Shown: one piece after another, positions 11,510 to 21,800 of the stretch
How positions within the stretch are numbered: the stretch's first letter is position 1
How the letters are laid out: each line of letters opens with the position of its first letter
NCBI RefSeq assembly: GCF_001540865.1
Contig: NC_033636.1
Coordinates: forward strand, 5,569,156 to 5,633,155
Source: Ananas comosus
Lineage: Eukaryota; Streptophyta; Magnoliopsida; Poales; Bromeliaceae
Length of the DNA: 64,000 nucleotides
Direction: 5' to 3'
Notes under the pieces: model-generated
Database searches by the model: none
Seen by the model: only the letters and a program-made list of their open reading frames with translations
What the model was told of the DNA's origin: nothing
Made by a program: the position numbers and the translations under genes

Positions 11510-12356
11510 TGTGCATACGTTCATCCTATTTACACTGTGAATCGAAACCTTTCCGGAACTTAAAAATTGGACAAATTAGGCCTAGTTTGGTATTTGTGTT
11601 TTCAAACGTACCTACTTTTATTCTTTATTAAAATCTGCTTCAAAAATTCAGAACAGCTTTCAAAATCTTGAAAGGCCGAGAAAATTCAGAAAAGCACTTT
11701 CGATCTTCCTTCCTCTACTGTAAAATTTTAATGGCAGCCGTCGCTCAAGAAGCACGTACCCTCGGCAGTCAGCTGCCGCCGTATGTGCTTTCGCAGAAAT
11801 AAAGATTAGAAAGCGATTTTGAAATCTGCTGGTCCTTCCAAAGCATGAAACCATGTCTTAAATGTTCAAACGTTCCATTTAAAAAATTGAAGCACCGAAG
11901 TTAAAAATGTTCAAATGTTGAACTCAAATTAAAAAAGCTCAGGGGGCTAGTGGTGAAATTTACCAATTTACCCCTTCAGATGCCAAACACTCTTAACGCA
12001 GAAAGGAGGCAAATAAGTCATTTCACTTTTGCTCACTATTAATTTAAATTTAAAATTTTTAAATTTAAATTTAAGCTTACTTAGCAGCGGGTGGCTTCTC
12101 GGCTCCGGCGACGGCGCCGTCGGAGGATTCGGAGGACGCCTCGCCGCGCTCTGCGGCGGAGGCGGAGGTCGAGGGTCTCGGCGAAGCCCCGCTTCCGCTC
12201 CGCCTCCGCCGCCGCGGCTGCGCCGCCCCTCACGGCTGCGCCACCGCCGGTGCCGGCGCCGGCGCCGGGGAGGCCCAGCTTCAGCTCCGTCTCCTCGTAG
12301 TCCAACCCCGACTCCTCCGAGGACTCCGTCGTGCTCCTCCCCGTCTCCGTCGACAT
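5692..12356 (-). CDS. IAA: Aux/IAA auxin-response repressor (OsIAA1/OsIAA15-like), five coding exons
   Basis: Short-lived nuclear repressor: in low auxin it binds ARF factors and recruits TOPLESS; auxin bridges it to TIR1/AFB F-box proteins for degradation. Minus-strand exons: 12081-12356, 6915-7096, 6713-6824, 5845-5906, 5692-5732 (stop 5692-5694). All four introns have GT..AG ends, and phases agree from exon 2 onward. Exon 1 has the EAR motif ELKLGLPG, the RKRGF basic motif and an Ala/Ser linker. Exon 2 has the degron [10 protein letters not shown] and the first half of the PB1 domain ([20 protein letters not shown]). Exon 3 has the acidic PB1 surface ([16 protein letters not shown]). Exon 4 has SCKRLHLMK. 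Exon 5 ends after NLAPRS. Splicing gives 673 nt where a whole frame would need 672, so exon 1 carries a one-base excess or two-base loss between AETLDL and the Ser-rich linker. This may be sequencing error or a real lesion. About 223 residues expected. Confidence 0.9.
7664..7820. mobile_element. Foldback MITE, (TA)n/(GA)n-associated (Micron-like), 157 bp
   Basis: Terminal inverted repeats GTTGGGCTGGAATACTATTG and CAATAGTATTCTAGCCCAAC, flanked outside by TA and GA/CT microsatellites. This matches the habit of the rice Micron family, which inserts into (TA)n. Non-coding. Confidence 0.75.
7863..8086. mobile_element. Foldback MITE, Micron-like, 224 bp
   Basis: Ends are GAGTTGAGCTCCTGTGCTT and the inverted AAGCATAAGAGCTCAACTC; inner complementary segments include GATCCG and its mirror. 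Left flank (GA)n after TA; right flank a (TA)n tract at 8087-8125. Non-coding. Confidence 0.7.
8126..8373. mobile_element. Foldback MITE, Micron-like
   Basis: Opens with GGCTACTATACTCTTATGAG after GGCTAG and closes with ACTTATAAAAGTATAGTAGC, an imperfect inverted repeat. The left flank is (TA)n; on the right it abuts another foldback without a microsatellite, so it may have inserted into that element's edge. Confidence 0.65.
8374..8832. mobile_element. Foldback MITE, 'GATGATAGG' family
   Basis: The left interior (GATGATATGG, TGATCTAGAGTATTTA) recurs inverted at 8690-8783. The right end carries CTCCTAAAAGAATAGTAGCT. A diverged relative lies at 27241-27580. Confidence 0.6.
8833..9000. mobile_element. 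Foldback MITE, 'CACCAAG' family, adjoining (TA)n
   Basis: CACCAAGTCATTGGTGCTTG near the left end mirrors AGAACCAATTGCTTGGTGTT near the right. Followed directly by the (TA)n(GA)n tract 9001-9083. Related to 16871-17103 and 46733-46955. Confidence 0.6.
9001..9083. repeat. (TA)n followed by (GA)n microsatellite
   Basis: About 26 TA units then about 14 GA units, the junction between two foldback MITEs. Confidence 0.95.
9085..10309. mobile_element. Foldback MITE split by a Tourist-like insertion
   Basis: Left arm from 9085 (TCCGGCTATTATATTCTTAT) runs to 9607. Its inverted right arm resumes at 10292 (AAGAGTATAGTAGTCC) after a nested 684 bp element. Inner inverted segments include GAGCTTCCGAATCGACGATT (9159-9178) and its mirror at 9540-9560. 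Confidence 0.7.
9608..10291. mobile_element. Tourist-like (PIF/Harbinger) MITE, nested, TSD TAA
   Basis: Starts GGGCCCGTTTGGTTCGAG and ends CTCGAACCAAACGCACCC, flanked on both sides by TAA (9605-9607 and 10292-10294), the diagnostic target duplication of the superfamily. It contains a GA-rich stretch at 9940-10040 that opens a spurious Arg/Glu-rich frame. No transposase. Confidence 0.85.
10397..10990. mobile_element. Foldback MITE, interrupted by a C-rich block
   Basis: Left arm GGCTACTATACTATTATGAG after a (TA)n tract. The mirror segment around 10855-10872 is broken by a C-rich, G-poor tract (10873-10962) before GCTCTATCATCGAAAAC resumes. The right terminus is unclear and the sequence to 11245 looks like further degenerate foldback. 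Confidence 0.55.
11274..11474. mobile_element. Foldback MITE between two (TA)n tracts (clean Micron-like insertion)
   Basis: GAGCTAGGATACTTTTACAA at the left mirrors TTGTAAAAGTATTCTAGCTC at the right. (TA)n flanks both sides (about 11247-11272 and 11477-11506), the clearest example of a microsatellite-targeted element in the window. Confidence 0.8.
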
Positions 12357-12401
12357 CGCTTGCCTCGGCGCTAGGGTTACAGGGTTAGCGGGCGCGCGCG
12401 C

Positions 12402-12432
<31 letters not shown>

Positions 12433-12500
12433 GGAGAGGTGAGATGAGGACGCTACTGCGTCGTATTATTGATGTTTATCGGCCTTATAGGAGGAGGAGG
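12357..12500 (-). promoter_or_regulatory. Aux/IAA 5' UTR and core promoter
   Basis: Reading on the minus strand toward the ATG at 12356: CTATAAGG at 12490-12483 is a plausible TATA box about 128 bases upstream of the ATG, followed by a CT-rich leader (GA repeat at 12406-12432 on the plus strand) and CCCTAGCG just before the start. No canonical auxin response element (TGTCTC) was noticed in the nearest few hundred bases. Confidence 0.5.
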
Positions 12501-12775
12501 AGGAGGAGGAGGGGGGAAAGGATGGGGATGGTGGGGAATCGGCCGTGGGATGGGCGACAACGTGGGGTCAAATGGACGGCGGGGATCGGTTAGCGAGATG
12601 CGGGTCCGCGGTGGGGCCCGCGTGAACGCTGTAATACTGTTTCCCGGGGAGAGCGTGTGGGTGTGACCGTGTGAGCGTGTGAGCGTGTGAGTGTAGGTGC
12701 GCAGAATCAGTAAGGACTAAGGACGGGCTTTAGGGGAAGTGGGCCCCCACCTGTCGCTTCCACCTGTCCCCCCAC

Positions 12776-12793
12776 AGACACACACACACACAC

Positions 12794-12825
<32 letters not shown>
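12776..12825. repeat. (CA)n(CT)n microsatellite
   Basis: CA repeats followed by CT repeats, upstream of the Aux/IAA gene. The same tract is present in disturbed form at 23165-23215 in the second copy. Confidence 0.9.
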
Positions 12826-12826
<1 letters not shown>

Positions 12827-12913
12827 TTTTTTCAAAAACAAAATTATCCATGCACCCGGTGCATCGTACACCACATCTCGAAACTTTTTAAATAAGACTT
12901 TAATTTTTTTGGA

Positions 12914-13247
12914 TAAACTTCAAATACTACCCCTATAATTTGCAGTTTCTCACTTTAATACTCTGTGGCTTAAAATGTATCAAGTTAGTATCCGTTGTTT
13001 TATTTTTATCTTTTCGTCAGCTTTTTCGTTAATATTTTGTTAAATTATATACAAAAAAAACTTTAGATACTCTATTTAGGTTTATCAAATATTTACTTTA
13101 AAACCCTTTAGCTTTAACTTTGTCACTGACTTAATGAAAAAAATTAGTAAATTCGATAATACGAAGATAAAAAAAAGAAACTGCGGGGTAATAAATTGAG
13201 ACATTTTAAACCACAGGATACTAAAGTGAAAAAGTTATTTGAAGTTT
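12914..13247. mobile_element. Foldback MITE, 'ACTTCAAATAC' family
   Basis: Left end AACTTCAAATACTACCCCTA, right end an inverted TTATTTGAAGTT. Internal CTCACTTTAATACTCTGTGG mirrors CCACAGGATACTAAAGTGA. The same family occurs at 40412-40856 and 44833-45184. Confidence 0.75.
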
Positions 13248-14789
13248 TTTCTTTTTTTAATAACGATAATTATCTTTATACTTTTCAAAACTTCTAAAAT
13301 ATTTATATATATTTTTTTATTTCGAATATACCCCTCGTATATTTTTTTATTTTTAAAAATTAACTCTACTGTTAGTACCGTTAAGTTATCTCAAATTAAA
13401 CCAGAATTACATTACTACCGGAGTTAAAATAGAGTCAAAATATCTCTTTTAATCTAACTTAAGGAGTAAATAAAAAATGTTTGTGACAGTAGAATAATAT
13501 ATTTAATAGGGCAAAAAATTGTTACCTTAACTTAAAAATAAATAAAAAAAATTAATTATGATAGAAGGATATATATTTAAAACGATAAATTAGTAATTTT
13601 ACGGAGATAACAACAATTTCTAATAGTTCACTAACAGAATCTAATTTTAAAAATATATTTGAAAATATTTTGAACGTTGAAAAGATACTTTTTATATTCA
13701 CCTTCTAAACAAGATAAATAAAAATACCTAAAAATTTTTGAAAATATATAAATAATTATTTATTTTTATTATATTATAAAATTTATATAATTAAATGAAT
13801 AAATTAGCGTGTGATATAACAGCATTATGATTGGTAATACCACTGTAGCTAAAATACCATATCAACAACATTTTATTATTAAAAAAATCAAATAAAAAAT
13901 TATAATAAATAAAATATAAATATTAAAATATCGTGCGTTTTATTTTAGGATTAAAAGCGTAATTTATTTATGCATTATTATTTATTTAAATATTAAGACA
14001 GGGGAAGCGGAAGCAGACAAACAATTTATGCGGGCCTGCTGGGGTTTCCTGTCGCTTTCGGTGCAAGGCTTACACGCCCCGTGATACGCTGTGGAACAGC
14101 TAATAATAAAAAAGGGAAACAAATGAATATATATTTTCACTATCTTTTAATTTTAATTTTATCACTAATTTAATAAAAAAATAATTAAAAAAATAATAAA
14201 AAAATAAAATAAAATTATAGGGTATGAAAGTAAAATATTTTAAATTAAAAAGTATTAAAGTGAAAAAGTACGAAATTATGGGAGTGGTATTTGATGAGTG
14301 AGATATACATCATGTACATGAGAGTGCTATTTGAATAGCCTTTTTTTTTTTTTACTTTTTACTGTTCTAATTTTTTTTTTTTGTTTTTCTTTTATCCTGT
14401 TTGCAGCTTTCTACCCCCAACGTTTTTATGCTGCCTGAGTTGATAAAAAGTTTAATTAAAAGTAATATAATAATTTTGTAATGATATAATATTTTTAAAA
14501 AATTATATTATTGTTTATTATGTAAATTTTTTTTTTCTATTTTAGACATATTCTCTAATACATTATATTGTCCACTGACCAAACGGGCAGAGAGACTGTA
14601 AGTAATATATTTTGAAATGTATGAGCGGAAATTAAATTCCGACTTCTTAAGGTGATAATTAATCTTAGTAACAATTACTGGGCAATTTTTTTACCAGCAA
14701 ATACTAGAATTCTAGGGATAGGTACATTTTATCATAAGTATAAAGTGAGAAAGTCTTACCTATAACTTGATTTAGAGAGAGAGAGAGAA
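13248..14789. other. AT-rich intergenic DNA, no gene seen
   Basis: Strongly AT-rich with a small less AT-rich patch at 14000-14100. 14140-14340 resembles another decayed copy of the foldback MITE at 12914. No coding exons recognised. Confidence 0.5.
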
Positions 14790-15324
14790 GTTGAGATGTT
14801 ATCAGTAGAAAACTGGCTCCATTGTCAATCATTTTGTTTCTGATGATAAGCCTCCAAATCGACAATCGGTATCGTTGAGTATAATTTATACCACTTGAAG
14901 AATTTGAAAACTAAATTTAAATCTTTTCAACATCATTAGTCTAATAATCAAAGGGTTTCAAATTTTATAATTTTAATGGTCAATATAAAATGTTTTTTCA
15001 TTTAACAGCATTATGATATCCAAATCAATTAAATTTTGGTAAGAAAATTCTTTAAACTATTTAAAACAAGATCTACACTTTTGATCTTGATTACAAGACT
15101 CCTATCATCATTTTTTTAATGAATATTCATTTTCAACCGTTTATTTTTGTATTCACTTGATGAACAAGAGAACAATATTGAAAAAGTATGAAATTTGATT
15201 TTTGCATTTTCAAGTGGTATAGATCATATTCAACGATGCCGATCGTAGATTTGGAGGTTGCATCATCAAAAACAAATGGTTGGGAAAGGGAGCCGATTTG
15301 CTGCTGATAGTATTCCAGCTCAAC
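14790..15324. mobile_element. Foldback MITE, Micron-like, about 535 bp
   Basis: GTTGAGATGTTATCAGTAG at the left and CTGATAGTATTCCAGCTCAAC at the right, with inner mirrors such as CCTCCAAATCGACAATCGG against the inverse at 15230-15260. Flanked by GA on the left and CA/CT then (TA)n on the right. Confidence 0.7.
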
Positions 15325-15380
15325 ACACACACTTTCTCTCTCTCTCTCCCTCTCTCTCCCTCTCTCTCTCATAGGAGCTC

Positions 15381-15384
<4 letters not shown>

Positions 15385-15435
<51 letters not shown>
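15385..15435. repeat. (TA)n microsatellite
   Basis: About 25 uninterrupted TA units between two foldback MITEs. Confidence 0.95.
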
Positions 15436-15439
<4 letters not shown>

Positions 15440-15992
15440 CTGCCTACTATACTATTATGAGTACGATCGCTCCCGTACTCATAAATCGTTTTCGATGATA
15501 GAGCTTCTGAATCGACGATCCATACCGTTAAACGTTATTTACAACATTTAAAACTTTTAGAAATCAAATTTTATAATTTTTCAACATCATTTACCTTACG
15601 ATCAAGAGGTCACAAATTTGACAATTTTTAACGGCCGGTATGGGATACTTGTTAGTTTAACAGTGTAAAAGAATCAGAATTTGTTGAATTTTTGATAGAA
15701 AACTCTATTCACTACATAGATAAAGATCAACAACTCCGATCTTGAATTGAAGGATCCGATCATCCTTTTTTAGGACGTCGTTCGATTTTGACCGTTCATT
15801 TTATGCCCACTTGATGGACTTTATTATGATTTCGAAAATTTACGAAATTTATTTTCTAGAAGTTTCAAATCCTCTAGATCATATATTTAACGAGTGGATC
15901 GTCGATTCGGAACTCCATCATTGAAGCTCCATCATTAAAACAACTTATGAGTACGAGGGCTCCAATACTCATAATTTATATGAGCCATGGCC
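15436..15992. mobile_element. Foldback MITE, Micron-like, about 557 bp
   Basis: CTACTATACTATTATGAGTA at the left; TTATGAGTACGAGGGCTCC and ATACTCATAA at the right. Inner arms (ATCGACGATCCATACCGTTA against the mirror near 15890-15910) are well conserved. TA tracts on both sides. Confidence 0.75.
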
Positions 15993-16640
15993 ATATATAT
16001 ACTAGTGAATTTACCTGCGCGATCTGGATATAAAATTATTTTTATAATAAATTTATTTTTTAATATTTTATATAATTTATAAGTCTAATTATTAATTAAA
16101 TAAAGTTATATAAAATAATTTAATAGTTAAATCTATTTAAATATAAGTCATTAAAATTGATATATGCGCAAAAATATTTATATAATAATTATTTATAAAG
16201 ATACATATGAAAAAGGAATTTGAGATAAATATAATCAAAATAATTTTAAAAATCATAAATAGAAGGAAATAAAATTTAATATGAAATTGTTTAATAAATT
16301 AATTATTATACACCAGAAATACACTATATTTCTAAAATTTTACCCTAAAATTTAAATACTATAATTTTTTATACAACTTATTTTACGGTGATTTAAATGT
16401 ATCTCATTAGGTTAGATTTTATTATGTGATTTATTATGCGTATTATAATAAAATTATTAATTATATTATAATTTAATTAATTATTAAATTTAGAATTTAA
16501 AATTAAATTATGATTATAATTAAAATTAAATTTAGAATTTAGAATTTAAAAATTTTAAATATTTTAAAATTTGAAGTATCAAAACTTTAAATTTTCATAT
16601 CAAAATTTAATTACTAATAAGCTGTTATACAATTTATTAA
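15993..16640. other. AT-rich DNA, no gene seen
   Basis: Extremely AT-rich, containing stretched AATTTAAA-type simple sequence. It leads into a compound (TA)n tract at about 16645-16735. Confidence 0.5.
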
Positions 16641-16644
16641 TAAA

Positions 16645-16729
<85 letters not shown>

Positions 16730-16870
16730 TATATATATATTTATATGTATTTATTGTGTATGTGAGAAAGAGAGAGAGAGAGAGAGAATGAAGTGGGGAG
16801 GGTTGGAGGACAGGTGTCAACCTAAGGTTCCCCCAACCCTCCTTTAATGTAATAGAAATATATATATATA

Positions 16871-17103
16871 GAGTCCAGTTACTATGCTATTAATAGCACG
16901 AAGCACTTGGTGCTATCAAGTTTTCCGTCGTTAGATCTACCCTTTTGATCATTTTCACCCGTTAGATCATACTATTCAACCAACCAACCACCCACTCAAC
17001 CCTAGGGGCCCCACATCATCCTAACCGCACATCTTTCAATCCAATGGCTAAAAACTTGGTAGCACCAATGACTTGGTGTTATTAATAGTATATTAGCCTA
17101 GTT
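16871..17103. mobile_element. Foldback MITE, 'CACTTGGTGCTA' family
   Basis: TTACTATGCTATTAATAGCA at the left; GGTGTTATTAATAGTATATT at the right. (TA)n on both sides. Close relative at 46733-46955, sharing the segment around CCAACCACCCACTCAACCC. Confidence 0.7.
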
Positions 17104-17139
17104 ATATATATATATATTCTAATAAATCATGTTGTTGGC

Positions 17140-17480
17140 ATAAGAAAAATGGTGCCAGCTGGTAATCGACTCAGTTCATGTGGTTGGTTCACATGGATGA
17201 ATAGAAAGATAACACGTGGTGCCTCAGGAGCTAGAAAAGAACACCTAAAAATGAATAAATTCTAGGAAAATTGGTTAAAAAGGCTGGGGAGCGATTTCAT
17301 AACCAACAAGAAAGTGATCAGAGCACTCCTCACGAAACGAACCATCCATTAATCACAGGCTAACGGCAAACTGGCAGAAATTCTATAAATAGCGAGAAGT
17401 TGCCTTGCAATAGCTATCTTTTCTGCATACCAGACTACCGCTTTTACATTTCTTTCTACTTCTAATATTTATTGTTTTTC
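17140..17480 (+). promoter_or_regulatory. LTR- or promoter-like segment with strong TATA box
   Basis: TATAAATAG at 17384-17392, followed about 30 bases later by sequence ending in TCTTTTCTGC, resembles a retroelement U3/R region. No matching second LTR, PBS or coding region was found beside it, so the assignment is an inference. Confidence 0.3.
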
Positions 17481-17540
17481 TAAAAGTAGCATGCAGTATT
17501 TTAGAATTGTGCTTTCTTAGTTCTCTGAAATTCTCTGTAT

Positions 17541-17985
17541 TTTAGAATTGTGCTTTTTTAGAATTGTGCTTTCTTAGAGGAGAAATGGTGCAATAAGAGG
17601 AGAAACAGTGCAACTTCTTAAAGGGGTGCAATTTAAGATAAAAAACATTATAACAGGAGGAGAAATTGTGCAACAAGAGGAGAAACGGTGCAACAAGAGG
17701 AGAAACAGTATAAATATCTCTTAAAGGGGTGCAGTTTAAGATAAAAAATAATATAACAAGAGAAAAAATGGTACAACAAGAGGAGAAACAGTGCAACTTT
17801 CGTTTAAAGAGTGCAACTTTCATCTTAATGGATACAGTTTACATCTGAAATAGTGCAATAAGAAAAAAAATAGTGTAAATATTTCTAAAAGAGTGTAATT
17901 TTTATTTAAAGAGTGTAATTTCCATCTTAAAGCTGCAGTTTACATTTTAAGTAGTGCAACTTATAATTTTTTTTGCAGTTAACGA
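17541..17985. repeat. Degenerate short-unit array with GTGCAAC core
   Basis: Repeated units of the type GAGGAGAAACAGTGCAAC, about 18-20 bases each and interspersed with AAAGGGGTGCAATTTAAG, are organised in a loose higher-order period of roughly 110-120 bases. Diverged relatives of the TGCAAC units are embedded in the MULE-like elements near 49400-49540, 52110-52230 and 54880-55030. Confidence 0.6.
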
Positions 17986-18475
17986 TGCAATTCCATCTTC
18001 ATCCTTCTTTTTATATAATTTTTTATCTTTATTTTTTTTTTATTTTTTCTATAATTTTTTTTGTCACCCTCTCTGCTAACAGCCACAGCGCCGGCGACGA
18101 CGCCGCTAAGGACCCCCGCTCCGAGACTGCAGCGCCGCAGTGACCTCCACGAGGTCGGCGTCGGCGTCAGCGTCGGTGCCGGCGAAAATGCATTATCGTC
18201 GGAGGCGACAGAGAATGAGAGAGAGCGAGAGGCGAGAAGGGCAGGGAAGAGCGAGAGAGGCATCGTCGTCGGAGACGATGGAGGAGAGTCGGGGAAGAAA
18301 AGAAAAGAAAAAAATTAAAAAAAAATCGCGGTGTGGCCTTGGCGGGGTCGAAGGGGAGGAAGGTGGGTGGTGCGTGGGCGATGGCAAGGGAGAAGGCGAG
18401 AGCATGAGGGTGAGAGGCGAGGCGGACCGTTTCCGCCTCCGCCTCTGCCTTCGTTACTTTTGTAAGGACTGAGAT
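17986..18475. other. GC-rich and GA-rich segment, possible MULE interior
   Basis: GC-rich (18070-18190) then GA-rich (18200-18320) sequence with open frames on both strands but only low-complexity peptides. It resembles the interiors of the MULE-like elements further right. No domain recognised. Confidence 0.35.
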
Positions 18476-18894
18476 TTTTACAGTGTAGCTAAACTCTCTG
18501 TTGATGATGTTTATGTGTGTAATTTAATTACATAAGCACTCGTCAAGTTTCAGGAGAAACTGAGCTAAAACGGAGAAGTTACGCGATTATTAGTTTTCAC
18601 TTAAAGTGAATAGTAACTCGATTTTCCGGAGAAGCCACGGTGAGAAGTTGGCTTCTGGCTCGTACCGGACTCTGTTCATAGCAGTCCAATAGCTCGTTTC
18701 GATCGGGTCAGCTGTTCTGGAGCTAATGGCGCTGACGGATTTTGGTTTTGACGCACGGATTTCGAGAAAATCCAAAAATACATGTTTTATATGTATTTTT
18801 GTGTGTGTTTCCTTCTATTCGAAGAAGGTTGGATTTTGTCGTGAATCCGTGGTCGATCAAGACGAAACGAAATCGCAGCTTTGTTGTCTCCGGA
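18476..18894. other. Possible gypsy LTR fragment
   Basis: Non-repetitive, moderate-GC sequence of LTR-like character that ends abruptly where the indel-rich copy begins. No boundary TG/CA, PBS or second copy could be found. Tentative. Confidence 0.25.
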
Positions 18895-21800
18895 TAACTT
18901 TAACGACCGTCTGATCATTCGTTAAAAATTCTATCATCTAAACGACTTTAGGGAGGACGAAGATTCCGCTTCTCCTAACAAGAATAGTTAGCTGGATTCT
19001 GTGCACCAAGTCATTGGTGCTTGTACGGTTTTCGATTTTGGGCATAAAGATTTTGTAAAGTGGAATAATAGCCGTTCTCTTTAGGGTTAAAGTTAAAAAC
19101 TCTAAGCGGTGGAAAAATTACAAGAACCAAGCTTGTTGCGTGTTTTTAAAAAAACACATAGGCCGAACTCCGTATTATATATATATATTATATATATATA
19201 TAATATAGTATAGTATATATATATATATATAAAGGAGAAGAGAGAGAGAGAGAGAGAGAGAAAGTCCGGCTTTTAAATTTTTAAGTATTTTTCCTTATGA
19301 GTGATGGATCGCCTTTATACCATAAAATTGTTTTCATTATAGCAGCTTACCGAACGACGATTGCCATACCTTTTAAAAACATGATTATAGAGCATTTTAA
19401 CTTCTAGAAATCAAATTTGTGTAATTTTTTTGATTATTTACCTTTGCATTAAAAAATCTTAAAATTTAATTAATTTAAGACGACCGGTACGAGAACTTCT
19501 CTAAGTTAATGAGCGTATAAAAAAGAATTAGAATTGGTGAATTTTATAAAAAATTCATATTCACTATCTAAAAAAATTTCAATAACTCTGATCTTAAATA
19601 AAAAGAATCCTGATCATCTTATTTTTTAGGAGGTTATTCAATTTTGACCATTAATACTTATGCCGCGTTGATTAACTTTCAAAATAATTTTTAAAAATTA
19701 CGAAATTATTTTCTAAAAGTTTAAATGCTAAGATCATATTTAACAGTTAATTGTTATTCTTTTTTTCAATTCGAAGCTCTCTCATCCATTAAGACTTTAT
19801 AAGTACAAAAGGATTTATACTCTTTACTAAAAAATCATAAGGGCGTTTGTTCGAGTTACTGTAGTATGCAAAGTATCTCGACATATCCAGGATATCTTGG
19901 GAATTTCGGCGTGACTTACTACTGATGCTGCATTTGTATAGCGATTTGGTTAAACAGTGAATGATAATATAGATTATAGTGTTAGCATTAATTGTTTTAG
20001 TTCATTTATAAAATTTAGAATCTGACATAAAAGTATAAGTTTTTTCAAAATTGCCCTTGTTGTTGTTCATTTGAATATTATTTTTTGCGGAAATGATTGA
20101 ATGGAGCGGCAAGGAGATGTTGATGATTACTTGGCGTGAGACGAGCGCAAATAGAAGATGATAGGTGGTTCGTGCAGGAGGGGTGAGAGAAATGAGAGCG
20201 AGACAGAGAGAGGCGAGAGAGACGTCGCAGAGAAAGACGTAGAGAAAGTGCCGTGCGATAGAGAGGGCCGGGGGGAAGCGAGGCGAGCAGATGAAAATAA
20301 TCTTTAATGAGATTTGGGTTGTTGGAGAGTTAAAATTGTCATTTTACATAATATGTAGTATTAACGGGTTTTCAGTAATGCAAGATACACGACCCCCCTC
20401 CCGTTAATATTTCGATGTAATCCTGCTCGATTGTAATTGCTTAACATTACAGCTAGATTACATTAGCGGATTAACCAAACACAGTTATCCTGCAGGATTG
20501 CCTGTAATCCATCCAGGATAACTCGAACACAACTGCACCTAAGAGTTATAGTAGTCACTACTCTCTCTCTCTCGTATCTCTCTCTCTCTCTATAATTACT
20601 CCCTCCTTCCCTCCTCCCTACTATATTATACATATATATATTATAAGCCGTGCGCTACTATACTATTATGGCAGTATTTGACAGCCCTCGTTTACTCATT
20701 AAGTTGTTCAATGATGGAGCTTGCCGAATCGACAATCCACTCCGATTAATATGATTTATTAGAGTATTGGAAACTTCTTATAAAATATAATTTCATAAAT
20801 TTATTCGAAATCATAATAAAGTCCATCAAGTGGGATAAAAGTGAACGGTCAAAATCGAAGACATCCTAAAAAAACATGATCGGTCCTTAATTTAATGATC
20901 GGAGTTTATTGCATCTTTATTTATGTAAGTGATATGAATGGTTCTTATCAAAAATTCAACCAATTTCCGATTTCTTTTGCACCGCTTACAACTAGCAAAG
21001 ATCCGCATTACGGGCCGTTAAAAATTGTTAAATTTTATGACTCTTGATCGTATAAGTAAAGGGGGATGTCGAAAAAATTATAGAAAGTATTTTTAGAAGT
21101 TTTAAATGGTAAATACTGTTAACGGTGTTAGATCGTCGTATTTCGGAAGCTCTATCATCGAAAACAACTTCATGAGAATAAAAAAAAAAGAAAAAAAGAA
21201 AAAAAAAAAAAAAAAAAAAATAAAAAAAAAAAAAAAAAACTCGAGGCGGATCGTACTCATAATAGTATAGTTAGCGCGACTATATGGAGTGTGACAAACG
21301 GCATATATCAGACTATTAAAAATTGCTTATGGTTTTGATTCTTTCGATTATAGTAAATGATATCAAAACAATCGCCCCCAAAAATATTTTCTAGGATAGT
21401 TTCACAACTCATCACCGACCTCCAACCGCCTCTAACGGAGAGCCGATCGTCATTCAAAAGTCCCATCAGTCGAAAACGCGCCTCAGGTCCGCTGTCTAAT
21501 AGACACAAGACCTACTATATAGTTATATATATATATATAATATATATATATGAGTTTGAGCTAGAAGATACTTTTACAAGTAATCACCCTGGTGCTAGGT
21601 AGGTTTTAGACCGTTGGATCTACTATTGTTACTAATAGTCCCTTTGGATCAAATACTTATTCCACCTACCAATCATTCTTAAACCTCTCTCTCTCCATCC
21701 AAGGGACTAAAAACACTAAAGCCACGGGTATGGGGCATCGCGCCGGGTGATACTTCTTAAAAGTATTCCTAGCTCCATATTATATATGTGTTATATATAT

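Larger units (their letters stand above)
7097..12080 (-). other. Aux/IAA intron 1, about 5 kb, filled with MITEs
   Basis: The donor is GTAAGC directly after CTGCTAA (12081) and the acceptor is TATACAG before 7096. Nearly all of the intron consists of foldback elements, TA/GA microsatellites and one Tourist-like MITE, itemised separately. The 3' portion (7140-7640) and the block at 11570-12030 are AT-rich with no further gene. The latter begins with GGCCTAGTTTGGTATTT and ends near GATGCCAAACAC, again MITE-like. Confidence 0.75.

Noticed and set aside
17541..17830. CRISPR-like regular spacing of short repeats
   Set aside because: Repeats are degenerate with no unique equal-length spacers, and the context is a plant nuclear genome.
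17979..18472. Open frames of 85-110 codons
   Set aside because: Low-complexity Arg/Glu/Ser-rich on both strands, no splice or domain evidence.
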